Of a DNA stretch of 17,108 bases, positions 1-11,207 are shown one piece after another. This stretch comes from Larix sibirica (Eukaryota > Streptophyta > Pinopsida > Pinales > Pinaceae). The stretch covers positions 5,339 to 22,446 of the forward strand of contig NWUY0303945990.1 of the NCBI GenBank assembly GCA_004151065.3, given 5' to 3'. The notes beneath the pieces were generated by a model that made no database searches, was not told the DNA's origin, and was given only the letters and a program-made list of their open reading frames with translations. Positions within the stretch are counted from its first letter, which is position 1. Every line of letters starts with the position of its first letter. Both the position numbers and the translations under genes were made by a program.

Positions 1-1136
1 TGTCTTAAGTAAATATTTGGAACAACTATATGTTTTAGTGGAAGTAGACTATATATGTATATTTAAAAGCTTTCTATGTTCATATTTATATGTTTTAGTG
101 GAAGTAGACTATATATGTATATTTAAAAGCTTTCTATTTTCATATTTGTAGGTTAGTCCGCAACTAACAAGTATTTGTTTATGTCGAAGTTAGACAAGTA
201 CTATTTGTTTAGTTCTGAAATTATTATTAAATAAATGTCAGTTAATATGCACTATAAAATGCATTTGTAGAAGGGGTGCGTTACACATGACATGGTGGGG
301 CGTATGATGAGTTTGGAACGAAATGCTCTTTGAAGATAATAGGATTCCATCTTTCCAAGTGGCCTATCAAATTAGAGCTTTAGCTTCAACATATAAAATG
401 CTAGTGGCTCAAAAAGATCCAAGATAATTTAGACAACGTTGGGATTGGATCCAATAATTGCGTGAATTTTTTTTTCCCTCTTTGAGAAGAAATGATGATT
501 TTTCTTTGAGATTTTTTTTTAAAAAAACAACAAAAAATAATCATCTAAATGGAACACAATTGAAAATTAATGAAAATTGAGAAAAAAAAAAATAGAAGTT
601 TTTTTTGTTGTGGTATACTAGATGTTGTATACTAAAGAAAGTTATACGTAGAGCTCTATACTAAATGTGGTATTCATATTGAAACAAGTATAGCGTCATG
701 TTTAAAACTTGTACACTATTTTTTACTTCAATTCTCACATTTATGAACAATATATTTTGTTTTAAAAAACTTTATTTTGTAACATTTATTTGATATTTTA
801 CTTCAAAACTTAACAAATTGCACATATATATTTTTTTTAAATGCAATATCACATCTTTTTTCTCACAGAATTTGTTATTTTTTACTATTTTTAGTGTCTT
901 AGAAACTATTCCCCAATTTCAACATATATTCTTCAAAATATCTATGAAGTGTATTTTTTTTAAATAATCATATATGTATAGCATACACACACATACGCCA
1001 TTGTTAAGGAGAATTTACCTTGACATGAGATGACAAATTCAGACAAAAGAACCTTATTCTTATCCAGAAACTCTTTTGGATTTGACAACAAAAATACTAT
1101 GGTTGTCCATCCATGTTTTCAATCTAGCTTTCAGAG
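1..1136. other. AT-rich non-coding stretch
   Basis: Apart from the 60-bp duplication at 27-147, this stretch holds poly-A and poly-T runs (about 470-600 and 770-960) and no coding sequence. No transposon termini or RNA genes were recognised. Confidence 0.6.
27..147. repeat. 60-bp tandem duplication, two copies
   Basis: The sequence from 27 repeats at an offset of exactly 60 bp for two units (27-86 and 87-146), with about one mismatch in the aligned span (G at 79 against T at 139). Near-identity indicates a recent duplication. The unit is AT-rich and has no coding potential. Confidence 0.9.
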
Positions 1137-2382
1137 GTATATGATATGGAAAGTGGTGCAATAGAAAATTGATACATTGTTTCATGTGTAGAAGTACAAC
1201 AAAAGCATAACATTTTCAATGATTAATATCAAATTTGCATCCTCATTATTGTCTCTTATAAATTGAACTTAACACCCTAACCAATGCCAATCTACACTCT
1301 CAATGTATCTCCTTCACCATATGCATTAGCATATGTATTAAAATTAAATCTTATTATAAGTTTATGTGCTTTAAGAAAACTTTTTAAAAACCTTTGGGTG
1401 TTTTGAAGATGGATGATGTTTTAGTAGATGAAAAAGCATATGTGATATGGAAAGTGGTGCATTAGAAAATTGATACAATTGTTTCAGGTGTAGAAGTGCG
1501 ACAAAAGCATAACATTTTTAATGACAAATATCAATGTATCTTCTTCACCATAGAATTGCATCCTCATTATTGTTTCTTATAAATTGAACTTAAGACCCTA
1601 ATTGATGTCAATCTACACTCTCAACGTATCTCCTTCACCATATGCTAATGCATATGTAGTAAAATTAAATATCATTATAAGATTGTGTACTTTAAGAAAA
1701 CTTATAGAAAACCTTTGGATGTTTTGAAGATGGATAATGTTTGAGTAGATGAAAAAGCATATGTGATATGGAAAGTGGTGCATTAAAAAATTGATACAAT
1801 TGTTTCATGTATAGAAGTGTGGCAAAAACATAATATTTTTAATGACAAATATCAAATTTGTATCCTCATTATTACCTCCTATAAATTTGTATCCTCATTG
1901 ATGTTAGTCTATATTCACATTGTATCTCGTTCGCCATTTGCTAATGCATATGTATTACAATTAAATATTATTATAAGATTGTGTACTTTAAGAAAACTTA
2001 TAAAAAACCTTTGGATGTTTTGAAGATGGATAATGTTCGAGTAGATGAAAAAGCATATATGATATGGAAAGTGGCGCATTAAAAAATTGATACAATTGTT
2101 TCATGTATAGAAGTGTGGCAAAAACATAATATTTTTAATGACAAATATCAAATTTGTATCCTCATTATTACCTCGTATAAATTTGTATCCTCATTGATGT
2201 TAGTCTATACTCACAATGTATCTCCTATAATGATAGTAGCCTTCACTATATGCTAATAAATATGTATTAAAATTAAATATTTTTATAATTAAATATTATT
2301 ATAAGGCTATGTACCTTAAAATAAAAATAAAAACTTTTGAATGTTTTGAAGATAGATTATGCATGAGTAGATAAAAAAGCAT
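1137..2382. repeat. Tandem array of four ~300-bp units
   Basis: The anchor GATATGGAAAGTGG recurs at 1143, 1444, 1765 and 2061 (one base changed in the last), giving spacings of 301, 321 and 296 bp. Each unit ends in an AAAAGCAT-like string near 1438, 1760, 2056 and 2382. Units share blocks such as ATTGATACA...TGTTTCA, CATCCTCATTATT and ACTTTAAGAAAACTT. Copy 2 is longer because it repeats an internal GTATCT-CTTCACCATA block near 1535. Copies 3 and 4 are the most alike. The array looks like a small satellite grown by unequal exchange. Confidence 0.88.
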
Positions 2383-3750
2383 GAAAAACTTGAATATCCT
2401 TTTAAGAAATATAAAATATTTTTCAATTAAACCACCTAAGTTTTAGGAACAATGGAACACAAATTAAACTTTCAAAAGCCCTACATGGAGTGATAAAACA
2501 ATTAAAAATTTTATTTTTTAGCTAAAAATTAAAAGCCAAAACTGACAGCTACCAAACAAAGAACAATAATGCCCAAAAGTACACAATGCCCATGCAACAA
2601 ACAAATACAAAATCTTGTTTGAAATGACTTGAGTTTTAACCCTCTACAATATTTCATTCCTCTAAACAAACAAAAGGATCGAATAACTCCAATATTTCAG
2701 GTCTATGCGAGCTGAAGGTTCGACCCCTTTTTCATCAAGATAGTTATTTTCATTCCTCTAAACAAACAAAAGGATCGAATAACTCCAATATTTCAGGTCT
2801 ATGCGAGCTGAAGGTCCGACCCCATCAAGATAGTTATAGACTGGATAGAAATGGTTGCATTGATTCAGTCTTGGCACTGCTGTCCATCACTTATCACAAG
2901 TCAAATAAACATATTTCCATCAAGTGGGATGGTTAATACTTTATTTTCAAGCATAAATATGTATACTACTTATCTAACACTTTCATCGATAGAGCAAAGG
3001 GGTCATTAAAATGAAAAAAAAGTAATCTAAACCATAAAAACAATCCCGTGCTTCTGACCACAAGAGCAGTGCTCCTGGGTATTCATCTCCCACTCACAAA
3101 CCTTATATATATCCGGTACATTTTGAAAGGCATAGGCTTCTATTTTAGTCAAAACTTTACGCATAGCTCTGAAATTCAAAACGGGTACTAAAAAACAAGT
3201 TTATAGCGCTCAAATGGCAAGCATAAAGCAGTCGAAAGTAGAATGTACGCAATAACAATTGCAGTAATCCGCATCCTAAAAACATGTAACATCTGCAATA
3301 AACTCAACAATTTATAAAGCAACATACATTACATAAAGAGGAAAGCGAATAAATCAAAGAAAACCAGCAACGGAAGAGAAATTTTGGAGTTTGGGCTTTG
3401 ATATAATAAAATTTAGTCAAGTTTGCGTTTTGGGGACAAAAGATCCCGTCTTACCTCTTCACAGCCACTGACTAGACTCTGCTCGCATGTAGTACGTATA
3501 TGTCACCAAACAGATACACATAAAAGTATTAACTGTGTTTAACAATTAAACAGTATTTTTAACCATGGTATTAATACAAGTTTCCAATCATGGGTGAACA
3601 ACTCTGAACCTCGACAGTATGCAGCAATAGATTACTACAAGAATTTTAAAACAACCAACGAGAGAACTCAACATGGAAGTCAATTTGAACGCGTTGACCC
3701 TTTAAGTTACCAAAGACACAGAACGTTTGTCGTTTGACCTAAACCCATCC
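2383..3750. other. Non-coding stretch between the left repeats and the ALA 3' end
   Basis: Apart from the 96-bp duplication at 2652-2837, I see no gene, RNA or transposon terminus. A donor-like GAAGAG|GTAAGA on the minus strand (intron side from 3454) could belong to an extended ALA 3'UTR, but nothing else supports that. Confidence 0.5.
2652..2837. repeat. 96-bp direct tandem duplication
   Basis: The block from 2652 recurs from 2748. Both copies contain the segments CAAAAGGATCGAATAACTCC and GTCTATGCGAGCTGAAGG and end in CATCAAGATAGTTAT. They differ by a short indel (CCCCTTTTTC against CCCC) and one substitution in the GGTTCGAC/GGTCCGAC string. High identity indicates a recent event. Confidence 0.92.
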
Positions 3751-3859
3751 TTCGTGCCTTGGATATACCTGAATAGTGGAATCATTATTGCAACAACTAA
3801 ATAGGAAAGCCTTAAGTACATTTCAAATACCAGTGCTCTGAATATAGTCATCGTTTCAC

Positions 3860-4117
3860 CTGAAGAACAGAATGCAAACCTGAACTCTCTACACAATTTT
3901 GATTTTATCCTATGCTCAAATCTTATGTATAAGGAAAGAGGCATTAAAATACAAAGATATTTGTTACAATGATTTACAAGTAAAAGAATATGGTGATCTG
4001 ATAATAAATGACCCTGTGCTGGAGTCGGCCTTGTTGGAAGTTCAGAAAACATCCACAAGTCAAAGAATATGCTGCCATGTTTTTTTCTATCCATAAAGCC
4101 AGTGTGAACACACTTAC
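3860..4117 (-). other. Possible 3'UTR intron
   Basis: Downstream of the stop codon the minus strand has a strong donor, GA|GTAAGT (intron starts 4117), and a good acceptor, TTCTTCAG (ends 3860). Together they define a 258-bp intron of the same size as the coding introns. The following segment 3859-3769 ends at another donor-like CAG|GTATAT. Splice-site strings are the only evidence; transcripts ending at the poly(A) signal near 4190 would not contain it. Confidence 0.3.
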
Positions 4118-4189
4118 TCAGCAACAAAAGCAAGGCCAAGTCTTATAATTTTCACCTTTAAGGCCTCAAAATAAGTTGCCAGACAATGT

Positions 4190-4195
4190 TTTATT
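4190..4195 (-). terminator. Candidate poly(A) signal AATAAA of the ALA gene
   Basis: On the gene's strand AATAAA occurs about 145 nt after the stop codon, a reasonable distance for a plant 3'UTR. Plant poly(A) signals are loose, so this is one candidate. If the downstream splice sites at 4117 and 3860 are used, the transcript must extend further. Confidence 0.4.
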
Positions 4196-4340
4196 GTCTT
4201 GACTACTGCTCAACAGAAACAGACATGGTTCCAGGGTCTACCATTCGAGCTACTGGTTGAATTTTTTGCTCACGTTTGAAGTCCACTAAAGCACATAATC
4301 AACCAATTAGACAGGTTCCAAAAAAAAGGTCGATAAATGC

Positions 4341-7300
4341 CTACTGTGAGCCATTCCGAAAACCCCTTACTCTGTCCCCATTGTGGCTATGATGAATTTT
4401 GTTCTTAAAGTGCTGAATGCCAGCTTCAACTCTTGCTGTAAAACCAACATGATTCCTACGCACTGAAATATTCTGTAGTGCTGGGTCTTTATATGTACCT
4501 TCATGCCTTGCCCACTGAATAAGGCTGTGATACGAAGGAAAGAACCTTCTTTCGAAAGCTGTATATGTGAAGTAAGGAACCAGAGTGAAGATAACAACAA
4601 CAAGTGTAATGAACCAGTAGATGGGACTGGGGCCACAAGCTTCAACAAGAACTTTGTATGCCGTGGTCGATATTGTAGGTGTAATAGATCCATATACAAA
4701 AAGAAACAAATACCAAAATGCAATACTGCCCCATATGAATAGATGCTGTATCCACGTGAAATAACTGATGGCCAGAGCTATTTGGCAATTTACCGTCCAG
4801 ACAATGCAAGTATACATGGTTGCTCCAAGGACCTCCACGCCTGAAACTTGACCACCTTGTCGAAATGCCTGGTGCTTAAGGATACTTATAGAGAAAAAGA
4901 AAATAATGGTAGAACTACAAATTCCATTAAACATCCAGCCAAAAATCCGAGCCCAACGGAAAAGAATATTCTGTGGTCCTTCTTGATACAGACGTGGAAA
5001 CTGCATAATACAGCATCAATATTCATTATGATAAAAAAATGTTTGCCATAGATATACTTCCAAAGTTCAATGGAAGTATAAACTTCAAGCTATATGCAAA
5101 GAGATAAGATAATTTTATTAATGTCCAATGAATGACCACACATAGGAGAGAGAGAGAGAGAGATGACAAAAATAGAAGCGTAAGTAGCACTGGTCTTTGA
5201 GATTACAATAATAATTCTAAAAGACGCATACCTGTAGGCAGAAACGTGCAGATACATCTTGGTCGAACACTCCCAATGCAATAACTGGAAGCGAAGTGAA
5301 AAAGACATTGAAAAGTGACATGTACCAGTCGTTATATCCTGCTTGTCCGGAAAATGAAGCATATGCTTCAAAATAAAATAAGGTGAAGCCAAAAGTAATG
5401 TTCTTGTAGAAAAAGTAACATATCTGCACATCAACATCCAGACAAATCATGAGTCTGTGATTCAAGCAAATTAAAATGTTACACAATCAAAATGAAATAA
5501 AACAAATACATTCAAAGGATTTGATTTAACTACCATAGTTGCTATCCGTCGGTAACACCAATGGCCATGTACGAGAAGCAAACGCTCGAGGAAACAGAAC
5601 TGAGCTATGGCAAAATCACTTGCCATAACGGCCTGCAATTGCAAGTTTGCTAGTTTGATAAGAGGCTACAGAGAGAATGGTACCAAAATCTAAATAGGAA
5701 GGTTCATAAATGATTTAAGCTAATTTATTTATACCCTTGAAAGGAAAAGCAATGATACCAAAGATAGTATGCTTATGGACCAAGCTTCACTTTAAAACAG
5801 TTCAATCAAACCATAAAAAACATTTTCAGGATAAGTAATTGCAGATAAAGAAATAACCTGCATGCCTTCAACACCACTGATACCAACTCCAATGTCTGCC
5901 TCCTGAAGCATGCCTACATCATTGGCCCCATCACCAATTGCCAATGTGGTTTTCCCTGTACCTTCCTTAACCAGCCGTGTAACCTGTACAGTTACCATCT
6001 TTCATAAGACTACAAATATCATCAAAATTGGCACAAAGCCTGCCTGGCGAGAAAAATCCACCAACTTTCATGTCAAAGTCCTACTCAAAAGACACGCTAA
6101 TACACAAACAGCTATAGCTAGTTGCAGTACGATCATCTGAAAGATGCAATTTTATAGTGGTAAACCTAAATGACAAGACATGGATTTTAATTATCTGACA
6201 AGGCAAGTCTGTGATAGAAAAATCCTTGTTAACTTAGTGAACCTGGTTCCAGAGTACACTTACAAGTGCTTTCTGTTTTGGTGAGACTCGGCAACAAATA
6301 ACTGATGCACAGTCAATAGCCACACTCAGAAACATCCCTTTGATTTCTTCCTCCAATGCATAAGCCAGTGACTTCCCATCAATAATCAGAGCAAACACAT
6401 CATCATTGCCCCTTACTAAACTAACTTGCCTTTGTCCCTCACTAATTTGCTTTTGTATACTTTCCCTGGAGACCTGAGAAAAATAATAAAGCAATGACTT
6501 GTAAACTCGGAGTATGAAACCTTTGGATAAATTGAAGATATAGATATGTATTTCAGATTCTTGTGAAACAGTCATCAGATGAGGCATTTACCTTTGAAAT
6601 GGCTTCTTTGTTGCCTTGTGCCTCTATTGCATTTATCTCAGGTGTATCCAATGTGATCAGTATTTGCTTCATTCCTTGTCTGAGAAAACTGCATGCAAAT
6701 CTGCAAGGATATAATCCATTCAAGGTAAATGAGTAGGGAAAAACGGTAACCATTTGATAACCATAGAGGTAAATTAAATTTTAACTATTAAACATTTTCA
6801 GACACATAGTATCAAATGCTTAAGACTATACCCAATATTGATGGCAGTTTCCAATTTATCTCCAGTCAAAACCCAGATCTTAATACCAGCCTGTGCTAGC
6901 TTGTCAATGCACTGAGGAACCTGCAAGTTATAAAACAAATCACTTTAGTTCCTGTGCACAGATGAACAGAAGAAAAAAAACTTCATACAAAAGAATACAA
7001 CAAAGCCATTGTCCCTTTCATGACTAATCAACTCATGGTAGCAGCAATTGTGCCATAAAAAAAGCAAGCCATATTTTAGATTATGACCCACCCCCTTCTG
7101 CAGTTTGTCCTCGACAGCAGTTGCGCCAACAAGAATCAATTCCCTTTCGATTTTGTCTGTGACTGCATCCACTTTTTCATCCCGGTCTGCACTTACAGTA
7201 TTTTTAGCCTCCATAAATTCTTCATTCCAAACATTGTACTCCTCTTCATCAAGCTTACGGTATGCAATTGCCAAGGTTCTTAATCCAGCATCAGCATATT

Positions 7301-10300
7301 TGCTTATATGAGTTCTTGTGGCATCCTCAAACTCTCTTCCATCCTTTTTCGACAATCTTTCAAAGATGACACTGCACAGACATAAAATGAAATAGCCATT
7401 ATAAAAGAATCCATCACCAAATACAAGCATTATAAGCAGAACGAACAATGACATTGACTTTAATCTGCATTCATAGCTTTGGTCTGCATTCTTCTAATAT
7501 TAATCTAAAAGAGCCAGCACATGAGGAAAAGTCCTAAAGTGAAAATTCTAAACTAGTCTTCAAGATACTTCATATACTTGAAAATTCTTATAGGAGCAGA
7601 TATTTAAAAATCTCTTTTCTTACAATTTTTCTCATAAGATTTTAATAATAATGAATTCTTGTCTCTTCATGCATAGAGAGAAACAGTTAATGCAGCACCG
7701 AGGGTTAGCTCAAGTGGTCATGATTCAGATGTGAGATCTCTCCCCAAAAATTGGGGAGGTCACAGGTTCGACTCTCTTGATCCCCTCGGGGTTAGGCTCC
7801 GTAATCAGGGCCAATGGTTTACCCCATTTACCATCCATGAATCATGGGGAAGTACTTGGAGGGTTTTCCACTAGGTTATTCCTTGAAATAACAATTTAAA
7901 AATTAAAAAGAGAAACAGTTTATTAAGGCTGAGAACGAACCTGTCTGCACCCTTGCATAATAGAAACAACTGATCCTTCTCATCCTTTACTATCACAGAC
8001 ATTCTTTTTCGAGCACTATTAAACTCCAATACATTTAAGATTCTGTACTCCCTGCATAACAAGACCTCTATCAAATTAGTGGCCATAAAATGGTCTAGAG
8101 CTTACAGGCTGCACAATAAGCCTATGCAGCATTAACTTGATATAATGCTACAAATAAACAGCAAACATCCGTATAGGAAAATTCTTCTGTGCAAACACCC
8201 ACCTCTCTACCTTCTTGTCAGGGTTTGGACCTGGTTCATGCAGCTTAACACTTGTCTGTATACGTTTGAAAAATTCAAAGCCAAGCTCCCTTGCTGCTAC
8301 AACAAAAGCTGCTTCATCTGGTGACTCGGCCTCATAACTGATTTGACCAGTCTCTTCATCTTCTTCAGGGATTGCAGTTTGGCAAATGGCCAAAATACGG
8401 AAAAACGTGCGAATAACTTCTGGATGTGGCTCCTGCTGCCAATGTCCATCCATGAGACGTTTGTCTCTGAAATTGAAACCTTTAACCCGAGGTTTCCTCT
8501 CCATTTCAGTGCCAACTTGATCATTTATATCGTCATCTTCTAAAGAAAATTCCTGCAGCTCTGCAGCATCTTTTCCAAGCCTTTGTGCCATTGCTCTTTC
8601 CACCTCTGTCATACCTCGACCATAGGCAGTACCCGCAATGGAGCACTTTAGGAACTCCATCGAATTGCAGGTCAGTGTACCAGTTTTATCTGATAGTATA
8701 GTGTCAACTTGCCCAAGTTCTTCATTCAAATTGGATGTGCGGGCTTGTGCAGGCTTGTCCGTTTCTTCATAATACATTTGCCGATCCTTATTAATAAACA
8801 TGCTCTGCGCAACCTTCACAATTTCTATTGATACATAGAGAGAAATTGGGATGAGGTAACCATACAGAATAAGCGCTGTCACAAAGTGCAAGAATGCTGA
8901 CAAAGCTGGTTTATCAGGATTATAATAATCAGTTGTATTATCTGGTTTTAGGTACCACCAATCTGGCATATCATCCCTAGTTTTGACACCGAAGGCTATT
9001 GAACCAACCAATGAAATCAAAACCAACATACTGAAGAGGAAATAAATAATTTTATCCATTTTCTGCTCAATTCCACTTCTCTTTGATGGTGGGTCAGTAG
9101 TGTTTTGCATCACTTTTGTATCATGTCCACTAAAAATTATCACGCCATAAATATATTCTGTGTTGCGGAGTTTTGAGTCTCTAAGAAGAATCTGCTGAGA
9201 TGACAGAGGATAGTTTTGACCTTCATATTCCATTCTTCCAACAAATGTGTATAAGCTTGGGTTTGGATCCTCACATTTGATAAAAGCCTTAAAGGAGTGG
9301 AAAATTTCATTATTATGTAACTCCGTCGTTGCCTCCAATGCTTGCTTTAACTTTAAATTTGTCTCGCCGTCAAGGTTCATTGTCTCAACATAGCAAACAC
9401 CATCTTCATAGCTTGATGACAATAACAAAAGGTCGGCTGGGAAGAAAGCATCCTTCTCCACCCTCACAACATCTCCTACCACCAATTTTTTCCACTCTGT
9501 TTCAACAAAGTTACCATCCTTGGCATGGACTTTGACCTTTCGATTATTAACCTCCTTATCCTGCAAGATATAAAAATGTCTTCTTGATCAATAAATTGCA
9601 TCATGAGACTGCAGTGTAAAAAGAAACTTTGTCTGGCTGCAAATATTGCATTGTTCCCAGGAAATTTGTGAAGACACTTATTATGGCAACAAAGAGAAAA
9701 TGCATTTGAGAATTCTTTGCCCAAAGGTCAAATTGAAAATCTCAGGCAATGTTATGCCATTGAATACTTAATATTCAATCATATTGCTATGACACACAAC
9801 TCGAATGTGCCAACGATTATACTGCTACTCAAGAAGCCAGAAGCAGATTATTTCTGAAGGTAAAAGGAATATGCCATGAACTCAAGAGCATCTGATAAAC
9901 CCATGGCCACATTATTTAAAAACACAATTTATCTATGCAAACCAAGAACATAAGAAAAACATCACTGGATTCTATATGACCCGCAAAGACAAAACGCTGT
10001 GTTAGGCAGTATACTCTATCAAACATCAGTAGGGCGGGTTAATTTGGTGATAAATTAAATTTTACACTCACTGGCCCTTAGTACCTATAAATTTTATTAT
10101 GCAAACAATAAGAAGCTACATGCCACATTGTGTCATATGATATGTAGGAGCCAGTTTAATTCGAGACAGATCATTTTTAATTTTAATATGTGGCCAGTTA
10201 AAACTCGAATTTGGATCTAGAGCCACATATAGAGCTTCTATTTCACATTATCTCTTTCAAAAGCTGGATGCTTGATTAATGAGGTTAGTTTACACTCTGA

Positions 10301-11165
10301 CGACTGGCCTCTTAAAAACAGATATACTGCAACTATGTCTGACAATGTCCTGTCCTATCTGATATTCAACATCCCTTCTCTAAGCTCATCAAAATAGGAG
10401 ATACAATCATCAATGAGCTTGGTTTTAGTGGTTAGTCGGTAATTTCAAATATGCCCGAGTCATTCTACTAAATATACCACATAGAGGAGAGCAGTGAAGC
10501 CATGTGCTGACCTCCCAAGTCATGGTGAAACAATGGGTGCCTAACAAGCATGGAGCTATGTGTGAGCCCTGAGCTTTGCCGGTTCAAAATAAATAAGGCT
10601 GATGCACCCAGCAGGGGAAGCTGGGCCTCTTATCACCTTGGCAAAGATGGGGATACCATAATTCTCTTTCATTTACTTTCTCAATTTAGAGTTAGCGTCA
10701 AACAAAATACTTTCACAACTCAGGGACACCAACAAATAAATGTAATCAACAGAGACGAGTTCAAATACCAACCTGCAAGAAGCGATGCCAGTCTTCGATT
10801 GCCTCCTTTATCATACTGACTCCAACAACAAACACCAGTGGTGCAATCAAACTTGGAGCGCTAAAAGGTGCCAATGGAGTGAGAGACAAGGCCGCTGCGA
10901 AAAGAAAGTAGATATTTGCAACCCTTCTGAATTGCTCAAACAGAGCCTTTGGAAAGAAAGTCGCCAAATCATACTTGGTAGTGGACACATAGTTGGGCCT
11001 ATAGGGCTTCTCTAGGTGCTTCTCTGGCTCATTGCAATATATAATTCTGGAAAAACCAGGGCCTTCAATGGGCAAGGAGTCCTGCGTCTGCAACGATGAC
11101 CGACCGCATGAAAACGTATAGAGCTTGCTAAGGTGGATCCTTCTCTTCCCCCTCTGATCAGGCAT
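4341..11165 (-). CDS. ALA: P4-type phospholipid-transporting ATPase (flippase), ALA8-12 clade; 11 coding exons, 1208 aa
   Basis: Coding exons in transcript order: 11165-10773, 9560-8203, 8051-7941, 7371-7092, 6920-6832, 6700-6592, 6473-6264, 5983-5858, 5632-5534, 5423-5232, 5000-4341. They total 3627 nt, stay in frame and join at GT...CAG introns. The ATG is the first Met after two in-frame TGA codons within 45 nt upstream. Motifs seen: DGET (195-198, actuator domain), PISL (369-372, TM4), DKTGT with phospho-acceptor Asp422, ESPDE (543-547), KGAD (617-620), TGDK (733-736), GDGANDV (867-873) and TM5 Lys932. Ten membrane segments fit: two near 83-120, two near 300-378 and six from 922 to 1138. 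The C-terminal VGFTAR motif (1174-1179) is present. Length is normal for plant ALAs. The family flips phospholipids toward the cytosolic leaflet using ATP, with an ALIS/CDC50 partner, at ER, Golgi or plasma membrane. The stretches QDVSARFC and GWMFNG favour the ALA8-12 clade over ALA4-7; this comparison is from memory. Oddity: Cys905 where R/K is expected. Confidence 0.96.
5146..5163. repeat. (GA)9 microsatellite in intron 10
   Basis: Nine GA units lie in the 231-bp intron between coding exons 10 and 11. On the transcript this is a CU run, well away from both splice sites, so it probably has no effect on splicing. Confidence 0.9.
7677..7691 (+). repeat. Left target-site duplication of the SINE
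   Basis: AGAGAAACAGTTAAT here matches AGAGAAACAGTTTAT at 7909-7923 in 14 of 15 positions, with the first 12 identical. The two copies bracket the SINE-like body, as expected after target-primed insertion. Confidence 0.75.
7692..7908 (+). mobile_element. tRNA-derived SINE-like element in intron 3
   Basis: An RNA polymerase III A-box-like TAGCTCAAGTGG (7706-7717) is followed 47 bp later by a B-box-like GGTTCGACTCTC (7765-7776). Complementary 7-mers CCGAGGG (7698-7704) and CCCTCGG (7783-7789) resemble a leftover tRNA acceptor stem. Between the boxes is an 8-bp hairpin, CTCCCCAA/TTGGGGAG (7740-7758). The unit ends in an A-rich tail and is bounded by a direct repeat starting AGAGAAACAGTT. Length, internal promoter, A-rich tail and target duplication fit a plant SINE, oriented opposite to the gene. 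I do not recognise the named family. The body after the B box (7790-7890) should hold the family-specific part. Confidence 0.75.
7909..7923 (+). repeat. Right target-site duplication of the SINE
   Basis: Second copy of the 15-bp flanking repeat, directly after the A-rich tail. It lies only 17 bp inside the intron 3 donor site (7940), so the element landed close to the exon without disturbing the splice signal. Confidence 0.75.
9561..10772 (-). other. Intron 1 of the ALA gene
   Basis: This is the longest coding intron, 1212 bp. It starts GTTGGT after codon 131 (Gln) and ends TTGCAG before the Asp that opens exon 2, so it is phase 0. No domain-like coding sequence is visible in it. Most of it is AT-rich, but about 10495-10665 is richer in G+C and looks different, possibly an old insertion. 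No transposon ends or target duplications were found by eye. Confidence 0.85.
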
Positions 11166-11207
11166 CTTGTCTGAACTCCTTTTACAACCCCCCTTTCAAT
11201 TTCAGAT

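Larger units (their letters stand above)
7372..7940 (-). other. Intron 3 of the ALA gene, enlarged by a SINE-like insertion
   Basis: The 569-bp intron begins GTTCGT inside the Ser codon that follows KGAD (residue 621) and ends GTGCAG. Removing it restores the expected KGADSVIFERL reading. About 230 bp of it is the SINE-like element and its target duplication; without that, the intron would be about 335 bp, closer to the gene's other internal introns (110-280 bp). Confidence 0.85.

Noticed and set aside
3702-4139. 145-codon minus-strand open frame downstream of the ALA stop codon
   Set aside because: It falls in the probable 3'UTR and has no recognisable domain. The exon-like signals inside it are better explained as possible UTR splicing.
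7698-7789. Functional tRNA gene suggested by A-box, B-box and a complementary 7-mer pair
   Set aside because: The T-arm stem does not pair well and the acceptor-like 3' strand is about 4 nt out of place. The target duplication and A-rich tail fit a SINE instead.
8148-8202. Read-through of exon 2 into WVFAQKNF before a stop
   Set aside because: This is intron sequence. Splicing at AG|GTGGGT (8202) to 8051 restores the conserved [13 protein letters not shown] continuation.
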